From: Achromobacter denitrificans NBRC 15125 | GTDB lineage: Bacteria; Pseudomonadota; Gammaproteobacteria; Burkholderiales; Burkholderiaceae_B | Length of the DNA stretch: 32,517 nucleotides | Direction of reading: 5' to 3' | Assembly: GCF_001571365.1 (NCBI RefSeq) | Contig: NZ_BCTQ01000057.1 | Location: forward strand, 1 to 32,517 | Part shown: positions 22,911 to 31,520 of the stretch, piece after piece | How positions within the stretch are numbered: position 1 is the stretch's first letter | Layout: each line of letters starts with the position of its first letter | Made by a program: the position numbers and the translations under genes | Notes under the pieces: model-generated | Database searches by the model: none | What the model was told of the DNA's origin: nothing | Seen by the model: the letters and a program-made list of their open reading frames with translations, nothing else

Positions 22911-24110
22911 TCAGGCCACGGCGCGCTCGCCGTCCGGCAGCATTTTGTCCTCGGGTTCGACGGCGGCTTCGCCCCCGGCGACCGCGCAGCAGCGTCCGCC
23001 CCGCGCCTTGGCGCGGTACAGCGCGGCGTCGGCCGAATCCAGGGCGGCTTGCGGGTTCCGGTTGGCGCCCGACACGATGGAGATGCCGATGGACAGGCCC
23101 ACGCTGACGCGGGTGCCGTCGGCCAGCGTGATCGGCTGCGACACGTCATGCAGCAGGTGCTCGCCCAGGCGCAGGGCGGAGGTGGCGTCGATGCCGGTCA
23201 CGAGCACGATGAATTCGTCGCCGCCGATCCGCGCCGCCACGTCGTCCACCCGCAGCATGGCCCGCATGCGCTGCGCGATGGTCATGAGCACCTGGTCGCC
23301 CGCGGCATGGCCGTAGGTGTCGTTGATGAGCTTGAAATCGTCCATGTCCATGTACAGCAGCGCCGCCGAGCTGTCATGGCTGCGAGCGCTGGTGCAGACC
23401 CGCTCCAGCGCCGCCTGCAGGCCGGCCCGGTTGGCCAGCCCGGTCAGCGCGTCTTCGCTGGCGCGGCGATCGCTGTCCCGCTCGGCCAGCATGGTGGACA
23501 CCAGGATGCGGTTCAGCCGGTGCGACGCGACGCTCATGCTGACCAGGTAGAACGGAATCTGGATGAAGACGATGGCGGTAACGTATTCGCCGGTGAACGC
23601 CGCGCCCAGGCACATCGGCCCCAGGCTGAGGAAGATCATGGCGCCGACCAGCCTGGGCGCGCCATAGTTGCGAAAGCAGATGCCCCCGGCCATGGCGCCG
23701 CAGGACACCCCGGCCAGCGTGGCGGCCAGCCAGTCGCCGTTGATGAAGGTGACGAATACGCCGTAGCCCACGCTGAACGCCCACAGCAGCGCCAGCAGGA
23801 TATAGATGTCGGTATGGGTATTGCCCCCCCGGGCCGCGGCCTTCAGGGCGGATCGCAGGATCGTGACCCGCACCGCCGCGAGGATGACCTCCATGGCCAG
23901 CCAGGACAAATACAGCGGCTCGGGGCGCCGCCAGGCGACGACGCCGGAGATCATGAGCGTGTTGATGACGCCGCCCGCGAAAATGGGGAGCGTGCCAAAC
24001 AAGCTGGCGATCAGCGCCGCGCGGATGTCCGCGGGCGTGTCGTGCCCGGAATGCGTCAGCCAACGCGTCAGGCGCCATCTGGGCAAGCTGAACTTAAGTG
24101 CTGTATCCAC
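22911..24110 (-). CDS. Membrane-bound diguanylate cyclase (GGDEF)
   Basis: This 399-residue protein has about six hydrophobic segments in the first 200 residues, resembling a MASE-like membrane sensor. The GGDEF domain spans about 215-375. The active-site motif GGDEF is at 296-300 and the inhibitory I-site RVDD at 287-290, with the canonical five-residue spacing. The DALTGLANRAG, DMDDFKLINDTYGHAAGD and LGISIGIS-type landmarks are intact. It should make cyclic-di-GMP and be product-inhibited. The start is a GTG. There is no EAL domain. It follows the FCD-type gntR region on the same strand but has no evident operon partner. Confidence 0.92.
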   Translation of the reverse strand: MDTALKFSLPRWRLTRWLTHSGHDTPADIRAALIASLFGTLPIFAGGVINTLMISGVVAWRRPEPLYLSWLAMEVILAAVRVTILRSALKAAARGGNTHTDIYILLALLWAFSVGYGVFVTFINGDWLAATLAGVSCGAMAGGICFRNYGAPRLVGAMIFLSLGPMCLGAAFTGEYVTAIVFIQIPFYLVSMSVASHRLNRILVSTMLAERDSDRRASEDALTGLANRAGLQAALERVCTSARSHDSSAALLYMDMDDFKLINDTYGHAAGDQVLMTIAQRMRAMLRVDDVAARIGGDEFIVLVTGIDATSALRLGEHLLHDVSQPITLADGTRVSVGLSIGISIVSGANRNPQAALDSADAALYRAKARGGRCCAVAGGEAAVEPEDKMLPDGERAVA

Positions 24111-24219
24111 GCGGTCACGTCCCTGGCCACATCTACCCGGTTTCAGATAGGCTGGCTGGCGTTATAGCAGGTATTTCAGGCCTTTAATATTGTCCGCGGG
24201 TTCAATACGCGGTCCTGTT

Positions 24220-24975
24220 TCAATGGCCGCGATGGCCGCAGACCGCGCATTCGGGGTCGCGCTGGACGTTCACGCTGCGCCATTGCATGGTGCGCACGTC
24301 CAGCCAGAGCAGGCGGCCGGACAGGCTTTCGCCCACCCCGGACAGCAGTTTGAGCGCCTCCGCCGCCTGCATGCTGCCGATGATGCCGACGACCGGCGCG
24401 AACACGCCCATCGTGGCGCAATTGGCCTCTTCGACGTCGTCGCCTTCCGGAAACAGGCAGTGGTAGCAGGGGGAGTCGTCGCGGCGCAGGTCGTAGACGC
24501 TGACCTGGCCGTCGAAGCGGATCGCCGCGCCCGACACCAGCGGCTTGCGATGCTCGACGCAGGCTCGGTTGATGGCGTGGCGGGTGGTGAAGTTGTCGGT
24601 GCAGTCCAGCACCAGGTCGGCCTGGGCGACCGCGTCGGACAGCGCCTGGCCCTGGAGCCGCTCGACACGGGCATGGACCCGCGCCTGCGAATTGAACGCC
24701 GCCAGCATGTCGCGCCCCGATTCGGCCTTGTGGCGGCCGACGCTGGACGTGGTGTGCAGGATCTGGCGCTGCAGGTTGCTGAGTTCGACGACGTCGTCGT
24801 CGGCCAGCGTGATGTCGCCCACGCCGGCGGTCGCCAGGTAGAGCGCGGCGGGCGAACCGAGTCCGCCCGCTCCCACGATGAGCACACGCGCCGCCAGCAG
24901 TTTTTCCTGCCCTTCTATTCCCAGCTCGTCGAGCAGGATGTGGCGGGCGTAGCGCAGCAGTTGCTCGTCGTTCAT
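24220..24975 (-). CDS. ThiF/MoeB-family adenylyltransferase (E1-like)
   Basis: This 251-residue E1-like enzyme activates the C-terminus of a small ubiquitin-like sulfur carrier (MoaD or ThiS) by adenylation. The nucleotide-binding loop GAGGLGSP is at residues 35-42, then NLQRQILH and DCTDNFTTR. The zinc site is complete, with CxxC at 170/173 and at 243/246. MoeB and ThiF are very similar at this level, so I give no symbol; no thiS, thiG or moaD is next to it. The ATG overlaps the stop of the upstream protease gene by 4 bp, so the two are translationally coupled. Confidence 0.9.
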   Translation of the reverse strand: MNDEQLLRYARHILLDELGIEGQEKLLAARVLIVGAGGLGSPAALYLATAGVGDITLADDDVVELSNLQRQILHTTSSVGRHKAESGRDMLAAFNSQARVHARVERLQGQALSDAVAQADLVLDCTDNFTTRHAINRACVEHRKPLVSGAAIRFDGQVSVYDLRRDDSPCYHCLFPEGDDVEEANCATMGVFAPVVGIIGSMQAAEALKLLSGVGESLSGRLLWLDVRTMQWRSVNVQRDPECAVCGHRGH

Positions 24976-26417
24976 TTGTCCTTGCTGGGCTCGACTCCGG
25001 TCGGCGTGATCTTCATGCGCTGGGCAGTGCCGCCGCCGGGCTTGGCGTCGGCCTTGGCCTGGGCGCGGGCCGAGCCCTTCTGCACCGGCTTGCCGGCCAG
25101 CAGGTTCAGCGCCTGCTGCAGCTGGAAGTCGTCCTTGCCGCCGAATTCGAACACCTTGGCGGGCACTTCGGCGTTGTCCTGGTCGGCGCTGGACTTCACT
25201 TCGTTGGCCGTCTGCTGGTTGGACAGGTGGCGTTGCAGGTCGGCCTCGCGCGGCAGGCGGAACAGGTCGCCGTCGGCCGTATCGGCAACGACGTAGTCCG
25301 GTTCGATGCCGGTGGCCTGGATCGAACGGCCGCTGGGCGTGAAGTAGCGCGAGGTGGTGAGCTTGACCGCGGTGGTTTCGGACAGCGGCAGGATCACCTG
25401 CACCGAGCCCTTGCCGAAGCTGCGGTTGCCCAGGACCTTGGCGCGCTTGTGATCCTGCAGCGCGCCGGCCACGATCTCGGAGGCCGAGGCGGAACCGACG
25501 TTCACCAGCACGACCATGGGCACGGTCTTGGTCCAGGCCGGCAGGCCGGACAGGTAGTTGCTTTCGCCGCGGGCGTACTCGGACGGCGTGGCCAGGTACT
25601 TGTGGCGGGCATCCGGCGTGCGGCCGTCGGTGGAAACCACCAGGGAATCGGGCGGCAGGAACGCGCCGGCCACGCCGATGGCGCTGGTCAGCAGGCCGCC
25701 CGGGTCGTTGCGCAGGTCCAGCACCAGGCCCTTGGGAGCTTCCTTCGCGCCCAGGTCCTTCAGTTGCTTGGCCAGGTCGGAGCCGGTCTTTTCCTGGAAC
25801 TGGGCGACGCGCACGTAGCCGATGCCGTTGTCCAGCATCTTGCTGCGCACGCTGCGCACCTTGATGATGTCGCGCACGATCTTCAGCACGATGGGCTGCG
25901 GACGGTCGGCGCGCATGATGGTGAGCGTGATCGGCGACTTGGGCGCGCCGCGCATCAGCTTGACCGCGTCGTTGAGCGTCATGCCTTTGGTGGGCGTGTC
26001 GTCGATCTTGATGATGAGGTCGCCTGCCATCACGCCGGCGCGCGCGGCGGGCGTGTCTTCGATCGGCGAGATCACCTTCACGAAGCCGTCTTCGGCGCCG
26101 ACCTCGATGCCCAGGCCGCCGAACTCGCCCTGCGTGGCCGTCTGCATTTCGCGGAACGCGTCGGCATCCAGGTAGGCGGAGTGGGGGTCCAGGTTCGACA
26201 CCATGCCGGAGATGGCATTGTCGATCAGGGTCTTGTCGTCGACGGCTTCGACGTAGTTGTTCTTGATGGCGGCAAACACGTTGCTCAGTTGCCTGAGCTC
26301 GTCCAGCGGCAAGGGGCTACCGCGCTGCGCGACCGCTGTCACGCCCACGCTGAGCAACACACCCGCCACCGCACCGATGGCAATCAGACCGAAACCGCGA
26401 AACTTACGAGTGCCCAT
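24972..26417 (-). CDS. ctpA: C-terminal processing protease, S41 family
   Basis: This 481-residue protein has an N-terminal hydrophobic signal or anchor (about 9-30) and then the S41 fold with an inserted PDZ domain (about 95-185, FGGLGIEVG, GDLIIKID). The catalytic dyad is Ser311 in SASASEI and Lys336 in FGKGSVQ, with the same 25-residue spacing as in E. coli Prc. It is a periplasmic endopeptidase. The ATG at 26417 with GGGAAG upstream is preferred over a GTG two codons earlier. The C-terminal about 60 residues are Ala/Lys-rich and of low complexity. It lies downstream of envC, a common pairing that links it to cell-wall maintenance. Confidence 0.94.
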   Translation of the reverse strand: MGTRKFRGFGLIAIGAVAGVLLSVGVTAVAQRGSPLPLDELRQLSNVFAAIKNNYVEAVDDKTLIDNAISGMVSNLDPHSAYLDADAFREMQTATQGEFGGLGIEVGAEDGFVKVISPIEDTPAARAGVMAGDLIIKIDDTPTKGMTLNDAVKLMRGAPKSPITLTIMRADRPQPIVLKIVRDIIKVRSVRSKMLDNGIGYVRVAQFQEKTGSDLAKQLKDLGAKEAPKGLVLDLRNDPGGLLTSAIGVAGAFLPPDSLVVSTDGRTPDARHKYLATPSEYARGESNYLSGLPAWTKTVPMVVLVNVGSASASEIVAGALQDHKRAKVLGNRSFGKGSVQVILPLSETTAVKLTTSRYFTPSGRSIQATGIEPDYVVADTADGDLFRLPREADLQRHLSNQQTANEVKSSADQDNAEVPAKVFEFGGKDDFQLQQALNLLAGKPVQKGSARAQAKADAKPGGGTAQRMKITPTGVEPSKDK

Positions 26418-26476
26418 GCACACTTCCCGAATTGTGTTTTCGCCGATGGGGTTTGGTAATTACCAACGACATCAAT

Positions 26477-28063
26477 CTACTGCGCCAGCCACTGGGCCGG
26501 ATCCACAGGAGCGCCACGATGGCGAATTTCAAAGTATAGGCCGGATTCCACTTGGCCGCCGGTTGCGCCCACCGTGGCGATCGTATCGCCACCCGTCACC
26601 GAATCTCCCACCCGCTTGAGCAGGCTTTGGTTGTAAGCATAGACGGTCAGGTACTGCTGCCCATGATCCACAATGATGAGGTTGCCGAAACCGCGCAGCC
26701 AATCGGCGTAGACCACGGTGCCCGGGGCCACCACCTTGACCGGCGTGCCTTCGGGCGCCCGCAGCACCACGCCGCGCCAGACGCCGCCGTCCGGGCGATC
26801 GACCCCGAAACGGCCCTGCACCTGGCCGCGCACCGGCATGGCCAGGCCCTGGCGCAGGCCGTTGCCGCCGCCGACCGGCGCGGCGCGCGCGGTCTGCGTC
26901 GGCTCGATACGGGTTGGAGCGGGTTTCTCGGGCACAGGTTCCGCTTTCTTGGGCGGTTCCTCGGGTTTTGCCTTGGGCGGCGCCTCGTCGGGCACGATCA
27001 GGCGCGACTGCCGCTGATCGGCCGGGCGCAAGCCGGCGGCGTCCGGGTCGGCCACGGCGACGGGGCCGCGGTTCTGGCGGGAGGCCGCTTCAACCTGCTC
27101 GCGGGCCTGGGCGGCGTCGCGCGCATCCCGGGCGTCCCGCTCGCGGCGCGCGGTGTCCGCCGCCACCTTGCGGTCGGCGTCGGCCTTCTTGCGGGCCTCC
27201 TCGGCCCGACGCTCCGCGTCGGCGCGCTTCCTGGCCTCTTCGGCGGCGCGGCGGGCTTCCTCGGCCTTGCGGGCCTCTTCCGCCTTCCTGCGCGCCTCTT
27301 CGGCCTTGCGGGCCTCTTCGATCTGCTTGGCGATGGCCGCGTCCAGGTCGGTGATCAGGCGCGACAGCCGCTGGTCGTCGCGCCCCAGCTTGTTGGCCTC
27401 GGCGCGCTGGGCGGCAATCTGGCCTTCCAGCCGCGCCAGGAGCGTGGAGCGTTCTTTCTGCTGCCCGACCAGCGCGGCTTTCTGTTCGGTGGTCTCGGCG
27501 ACGACTTTTTCGATCTCGGCGCGGCGGGCGTCGGCGCGCTCCTGCAGGGCGGCGAGGCGGTCGATGTCCGCCCGCAGGGCCTGCACGGCGGCGGCCCGGG
27601 CCTGCGAGACGTAATCCAGGTAGCCCAGGTTGCGCCCCAGCACCTGGGGATCGTCGCCCGACAGCAGGGCCGTCCAGGGCGACAGGCCGCTGGTGTACTG
27701 GGTGCGTAGTTGTTCCGCCAGCTCGGCGCGTCGCTTGGCCAGCGCGGCCTGCTGCGCGTCGATCTGCTTTTCCAGGCCGGCCAGGTCCGTCTGGGCCTGG
27801 CGGTTGGCCTCGGCCAGCTCCCGCAGGCGCAGGTTGATCCTGGAAATGGCCGATTCCGACTGTTTGAGCGCGTCGGCCGCTTCCTTGCGGGCGGCCTCGC
27901 GGTCGTCGATTTCCTTTTGCAGGTTCTCGATCCGGTCCCGCAAGGCGGCCTGCTGCTTTTCCGCGTCGGACTGACGGCCGGCGAGGTCATTGGGCGCGGC
28001 GACAGCCGACAACGCCCCACCGGCCAGAACGACCGCCAACAACAACCCCGCCGTGCGACACAT
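26477..28063 (-). CDS. envC: EnvC-like murein hydrolase activator (degenerate LytM domain)
   Basis: This 528-residue protein has a signal peptide (cleavage near AVAA) and a long coiled coil (about 25-140 and 150-250). A highly charged Ala/Glu/Arg-rich stretch (about 250-330) and a Pro-rich linker follow, then a C-terminal LytM/M23 domain (about 425-528). The zinc ligands of active LytM enzymes are missing: the first motif reads WRGVVLRAPEGT, with no H-x3-D, and the second reads VYAYNQS in place of H-x-H. This is the pattern of E. coli EnvC, which activates septal amidases AmiA/AmiB rather than cutting peptidoglycan. The start at 28063 is chosen from the signal peptide and AAGGA upstream. gpmA ends 25 bp before it. 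Confidence 0.9.
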   Translation of the reverse strand: MCRTAGLLLAVVLAGGALSAVAAPNDLAGRQSDAEKQQAALRDRIENLQKEIDDREAARKEAADALKQSESAISRINLRLRELAEANRQAQTDLAGLEKQIDAQQAALAKRRAELAEQLRTQYTSGLSPWTALLSGDDPQVLGRNLGYLDYVSQARAAAVQALRADIDRLAALQERADARRAEIEKVVAETTEQKAALVGQQKERSTLLARLEGQIAAQRAEANKLGRDDQRLSRLITDLDAAIAKQIEEARKAEEARRKAEEARKAEEARRAAEEARKRADAERRAEEARKKADADRKVAADTARRERDARDARDAAQAREQVEAASRQNRGPVAVADPDAAGLRPADQRQSRLIVPDEAPPKAKPEEPPKKAEPVPEKPAPTRIEPTQTARAAPVGGGNGLRQGLAMPVRGQVQGRFGVDRPDGGVWRGVVLRAPEGTPVKVVAPGTVVYADWLRGFGNLIIVDHGQQYLTVYAYNQSLLKRVGDSVTGGDTIATVGATGGQVESGLYFEIRHRGAPVDPAQWLAQ

Positions 28064-28070
28064 GGAAATA

Positions 28071-28099
28071 TCAGTCCTTCTCAGGATGTCAGTCCTTCT
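28071..28099. repeat. Short tandem duplication at the gpmA/envC junction
   Basis: The 11-mer TCAGTCCTTCT occurs at 28071-28081 and 28089-28099. On the minus strand the first-transcribed copy forms the end and stop codon of gpmA, and the second supplies the AAGGA ribosome-binding site of envC. Confidence 0.7.
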
Positions 28100-28841
28100 T
28101 GGCCTTGCCCTGGGCGGCCACGGCCGCCATGGCCGCCTCGATCTCGGCGGCATCGCCCAGATAATAGTGGCGGATGGGGCGCAGGTCATCATCCAATTCG
28201 TACACCAGCGGCTGGCCGGTGGGAATGTTCAGGTTGACGATGTCCTCGTCGGACACGTTGTCCAGGTGCTTGATCAGGGCGCGCAGGCTATTGCCGTGGG
28301 CGGCGATGAGCACCTTGCGGCCCGAACGGATGGCCGGGGCGATGGATTCGTTCCAGAACGGCAGCACGCGGGCCACGGTGTCCTTCAGGCACTCGGTGGC
28401 CGGCAGCTGGTCGGCCGGGATCCGGGCGTAGCGGCTGTCGAAACGGGGGTGGCGCTCGTCGTCGAGCGACAGCGGTTCCGGGGCGATGGCATAGGCGCGG
28501 CGCCAGATCAGCACCTGCTCGTCGCCGTACTTGGCCGCGGTTTCGGCCTTGTTCAGGCCCTGCAGCGCGCCGTAGTGGCGCTCGTTCAGGCGCCAGTTGA
28601 TGCCCACGGGGGTGTACATGGCGTCCATGGCGTCCAGGGCGATCCACAGGGTGCGGATGGCGCGCTTGAGCACCGAGGAGTAGGCCAGGTCGAAGGTGTA
28701 GCCTTCTTTCTTGAGGAGTTCGCCGGCCTTGCGGGCCTGTTCGCGGCCGGTGTCGGTCAGGTCGACGTCGGTCCAGCCGGTGAAGCGGTTTTCCAGGTTC
28801 CACTGGCTTTCGCCGTGGCGCATCAGAACGAGTTTATGCAT
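28089..28841 (-). CDS. gpmA: 2,3-bisphosphoglycerate-dependent phosphoglycerate mutase
   Basis: This 250-residue glycolytic enzyme interconverts 3- and 2-phosphoglycerate. The phosphohistidine motif RHGE lies at residues 8-11 (LMRHGESQWN). FTGWTDVDLTDTGREQA, the acid/base glutamate in NERHYGALQGLNKAE and the second active-site histidine in AAHGNSLRAL are all intact. Length and sequence match E. coli GpmA, apart from an Ala/Lys-rich C-terminus. It is the first gene of the minus-strand run gpmA-envC-ctpA-moeB-like and diverges from the rhodanese gene. Confidence 0.97.
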   Translation of the reverse strand: MHKLVLMRHGESQWNLENRFTGWTDVDLTDTGREQARKAGELLKKEGYTFDLAYSSVLKRAIRTLWIALDAMDAMYTPVGINWRLNERHYGALQGLNKAETAAKYGDEQVLIWRRAYAIAPEPLSLDDERHPRFDSRYARIPADQLPATECLKDTVARVLPFWNESIAPAIRSGRKVLIAAHGNSLRALIKHLDNVSDEDIVNLNIPTGQPLVYELDDDLRPIRHYYLGDAAEIEAAMAAVAAQGKAKKD

Positions 28842-28901
28842 GGTTTGGCACGCGATTGTCGCGGGTTAAAGTTAGGAAATGGTCAGAGAATGCGCTCATT
28901 T

Positions 28902-28907
28902 TATAAT
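28902..28907 (+). promoter_or_regulatory. Candidate -10 box of the rhodanese operon
   Basis: A perfect TATAAT 107 bp before the rhodanese start, in the gpmA/rhodanese divergent region. No strong -35 is seen. Its mirror TATAAA on the minus strand (28904-28899) could serve gpmA. Confidence 0.4.
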
Positions 28908-28912
28908 TGAGT

Positions 28913-28936
28913 GATTTTGCCCTTGATTTTGCCCTG
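28913..28936. repeat. Two tandem copies of a 12-mer
   Basis: GATTTTGCCCTT (28913-28924) is followed directly by GATTTTGCCCTG (28925-28936), just after the TATAAT in the leader of the rhodanese gene. Confidence 0.8.
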
Positions 28937-29013
28937 GCGCACCCGCCCTTTTTCGGCGGAGGCGGCCCAGGGTTCGCCGATACCAGGCTAGTCGCCGCCC
29001 TTCAGGATGCCCC

Positions 29014-29436
29014 GTGGATCTTCTGCAATTCTTGCTCGATAAAAACAACATCTTCATTGTCGCCGTTGCCGTGGTTTCCGGCGTGATGCTGGCCATCCCC
29101 GCCCTGCGCCGCGGCCGCGCCGGCTCCGCCGTCAGCACGGGCGAAGCCATCCAGATGGTCAACCAGCGCCAGGCCGTCTGGGTCGACGTGCGCCCGGCCG
29201 AACAATTCCAGGCCGGCCACATCGCCCAGGCGCGCAACGTGCCGGCCGCGGACCTGGAGCAAAAGGCCGCCTCCCTGCCCAAGAACAAGCCGCTGGTCGT
29301 GGTTTGCGACAATGGCCGTGATTCCGCCCGTGCCGCCGCCAAGCTGCGCGCCCAGGGCTTCGCCGACGTGGTGCCGCTGGAAGGCGGCATGCGCGCCTGG
29401 TCGGCCGCCAGCCTGCCGGTGACCCAAAAGGGTTGA
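29014..29436 (+). CDS. Membrane-anchored rhodanese-like sulfurtransferase
   Basis: This 140-residue protein has an N-terminal membrane segment (about 12-32, NIFIVAVAVVSGVMLAIPAL) and a single rhodanese domain (about 40-135). The domain has VWVDVRPAEQFQAGHIAQARNVP and the catalytic-cysteine loop VVVCDNGRDSA. It belongs to the YibN type that is often encoded beside grxC and secB, as here. The start is GTG at 29014 with AGGA six bases before it; an ATG at 29007 is in another frame. It is the first gene of a probable rhodanese-grxC-secB-gpsA operon. Confidence 0.93.
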   Translation: MDLLQFLLDKNNIFIVAVAVVSGVMLAIPALRRGRAGSAVSTGEAIQMVNQRQAVWVDVRPAEQFQAGHIAQARNVPAADLEQKAASLPKNKPLVVVCDNGRDSARAAAKLRAQGFADVVPLEGGMRAWSAASLPVTQKG

Positions 29437-29487
29437 ATCCGCGGGCCTCGCCCCCATCTGCCTATTCTTGTACCCACAGGAGCGCCC

Positions 29488-29745
29488 ATGAACAAAGTCG
29501 TCATGTACAGCAAGGACTATTGTCCCTATTGCGCGCGCGCCAAGTCGCTGCTGGAGCAGCGCGGCGTGACGGACCTGGAAATCATCCAGATCGACCGGGA
29601 TCCGGCCCAACGCGACGTCATGATCGAACGCACCGGCCGGCGCACCGTGCCGCAAATCTTCATCGGCGATACCCATGTCGGCGGTTGCGACGACCTGATG
29701 GCGCTAGACCGCTCGGGCGGCCTGGCTCCCATGCTCAACGGCTGA
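29488..29745 (+). CDS. grxC: Glutaredoxin 3
   Basis: This 85-residue thioredoxin-fold protein has the CPYC redox motif at residues 12-15 (SKDYCPYCARAK). TVPQIFIGDTHVGGCDDLMAL carries the cis-proline and the glutathione-binding GG-x-DD. It is the usual length for glutaredoxin 3. AGGAGC precedes the ATG. It sits between the rhodanese and secB genes, a conserved arrangement. Confidence 0.97.
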   Translation: MNKVVMYSKDYCPYCARAKSLLEQRGVTDLEIIQIDRDPAQRDVMIERTGRRTVPQIFIGDTHVGGCDDLMALDRSGGLAPMLNG

Positions 29746-29784
29746 CCGCCTCCCTTTTTGCCCCTCCCACCAACGGAAACACTC

Positions 29785-30318
29785 ATGGCTGATCAAGACC
29801 AAAACACCCAGCAAGAAGGCGGCAACGACGCGCCCTCGTTCAATCTGCAGCGCGTCTACCTGAAAGACCTTTCGCTGGAGATGCCGAACGCGCCTCACGT
29901 CTTCCTGGAGCAAGAAGCGCCCCAGGTCGAAGTGAGCATCACCGTGGGCGGGCAGCGCCTGGCCGACACCGTGTTCGAAACCACGGTCACCGTCACTGTC
30001 ACCACCCGCATCAACGAAAAGGTGGTGTACCTGGTCGAAGGCACGCAAGCCGGCATCTTCGAAGCCGCGAACATCCCCGAAGAGCAGCTCGATCCGCTGC
30101 TGGGCATCGTCTGCCCGACCATGCTGTACCCGTACCTGCGCGCCAACATCGCCGACGCGATCACCCGCACCTCGATGCCGCCGCTGCACCTGACCGAAGT
30201 CAACTTCCAGGCCCTGTACGAGCAGCGTCTGGCCGAACTGCAACAACAGCAGAACGCGGCCAATGGCAACGGCAGCGACTCGGGCATCATTCTGCCGCCC
30301 GGCGCGACCCGCCAGTAA
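29785..30318 (+). CDS. secB: Protein-export chaperone SecB
   Basis: This 177-residue homotetrameric cytosolic chaperone hands unfolded precursors to SecA. Conserved stretches are FNLQRVYLKDLSLEMPNAPH, VYLVEGTQAGIFEA and the signature GIVCPTMLYPYLRANIADAITR, followed by MPPLHLTEVNFQALY. I start at 29785 (MADQDQNTQQ); the frame is open nine codons earlier, but CGGAAAC precedes this ATG. The tail after about residue 150 is Gln/Asn-rich and longer than in E. coli (155 residues). Confidence 0.97.
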   Translation: MADQDQNTQQEGGNDAPSFNLQRVYLKDLSLEMPNAPHVFLEQEAPQVEVSITVGGQRLADTVFETTVTVTVTTRINEKVVYLVEGTQAGIFEAANIPEEQLDPLLGIVCPTMLYPYLRANIADAITRTSMPPLHLTEVNFQALYEQRLAELQQQQNAANGNGSDSGIILPPGATRQ

Positions 30319-30326
30319 GCCCCACC

Positions 30327-30420
30327 CGGCTCGGCGATGAAAATGGCCCCCACGCCGCGCCTGCGGCTTGCTGCCCCCCAAGGGGGCGCTTTCCATCTTG
30401 AGGCGGCTCGGCGATGAAAA
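30327..30420. repeat. Intergenic repeat with 17-bp direct repeats, overlapping the gpsA start
   Basis: CGGCTCGGCGATGAAAA occurs at 30327-30343 and again at 30404-30420, exactly 77 bp apart. Between the copies is a GC-rich block with the inverted pair GCCCCC/GGGGGC (30373-30378 and 30381-30386). Blocks of this style recur between genes in Burkholderiales genomes, from general knowledge. The second copy contains the gpsA start codon. Confidence 0.75.
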
Positions 30421-31478
30421 GAACCGAGCCGCGTCTGCGCGTCGCCGTCCTGGGCGCGGGAAGTTGGGGCACCGCGCTGGCGGCGGCGGCGAGCCGCCGC
30501 CATGCCACCGCGCTCTGGGCGCGCGACGCCGCCCAGGCGGCCGACATGGCCGCCACGCATGAAAATGCGCGCTATCTGCCTGGCATCGCGCTGCCCCAGG
30601 CACTGAACATTTCTTCCGATCTCGACGCCACGCTGCGCGGCCTGCAAGGCGAGGGCGCGCAAGGCCTCATCGTGCTGGGCGTGCCCGTGGCCGGCCTGAC
30701 CGCCATCTGCGGCGAACTGTCCCGCCGGCTGCCCGCGCTGGGCCTGGCGGACACGCCCATCGTCTGGACCTGCAAGGGCTTCGAGGCGGACACGGCCCGG
30801 CTGCCCCATGAAATCATGCGCGAGGCCCTGCCCGGCGCAACCGGCGGCGCCCTGTCCGGCCCCTCGTTCGCGCGCGAAGTCGCGCAGGGCCTGCCCGTGG
30901 CGCTGACCGTGGCCAGCGACAGCCCCGCCCTGCGCGCGGCCACCACGGCTGCCTTCCATGGCGCCGCGCTGCGCGTCTACGCCAGCACCGACCTGGTCGG
31001 CGTGGAGGTGGGCGGCGCCCTGAAGAACGTTATCGCCGTCGCCTGCGGCATTTGCGACGGACTCGCCCTGGGCACCAATGCCCGCGCGGCGCTGATCACC
31101 CGCGGCCTGGCCGAAATGACCCGCTTCGGCGTCGCCCTGGGCGCGCAGGCGGAAACCTTCGCCGGCCTGACCGGCCTGGGCGACCTCGTCTTGACCGCCA
31201 CGGGCGAACTGTCGCGCAACCGCCGCGTCGGCCTGGAAATCGGCGCCGGCCGCAAGCTGGCCGACATCCTCGCCAGCGGCATCACCGCCGAAGGCGTGCG
31301 CTGCGCCCGCGCCGCCCTGGAGCGCGCCCGCGCCATCCAGGTCGAGCTGCCGATCACCGAGGCCGTCTGCGCCGTGCTGTTCGACGGCGTGGCCCCCATG
31401 ACGGCCGTCTCCGCCCTGCTCGCCCGCGACGCCCGCTACGAAAGCGGCGCCGGCCTGCCGGACGGCCCGTCCCACTGA
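30414..31478 (+). CDS. gpsA: NAD(P)H-dependent glycerol-3-phosphate dehydrogenase
   Basis: This 354-residue enzyme reduces dihydroxyacetone phosphate to sn-glycerol-3-phosphate for phospholipids. The dinucleotide loop is VAVLGAGSWGTALA. The SGPSFAREVAQGLP motif, VGVEVGGALKNVIAVACGI with the catalytic lysine, and LTGLGDLVLTATGELSRNR are all intact. The chosen ATG lies inside a repeat copy; a TTGAGG (30398-30403) is the best ribosome-binding site. An ATG for the native N-terminus is not obvious elsewhere. The secB-gpsA order is conserved in related bacteria. Confidence 0.96.
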   Translation: MKRTEPRLRVAVLGAGSWGTALAAAASRRHATALWARDAAQAADMAATHENARYLPGIALPQALNISSDLDATLRGLQGEGAQGLIVLGVPVAGLTAICGELSRRLPALGLADTPIVWTCKGFEADTARLPHEIMREALPGATGGALSGPSFAREVAQGLPVALTVASDSPALRAATTAAFHGAALRVYASTDLVGVEVGGALKNVIAVACGICDGLALGTNARAALITRGLAEMTRFGVALGAQAETFAGLTGLGDLVLTATGELSRNRRVGLEIGAGRKLADILASGITAEGVRCARAALERARAIQVELPITEAVCAVLFDGVAPMTAVSALLARDARYESGAGLPDGPSH

Positions 31479-31520
31479 CCCACGACAAAACAACCCGCCC
31501 CCATCGAGGAGACACGCTTC

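Noticed and set aside
24176..24421. Short minus-strand open frame after the ThiF/MoeB-like gene start region
   Set aside because: It lies in another frame over the 3' end of the adenylyltransferase gene and has no ribosome-binding site or recognisable motif.
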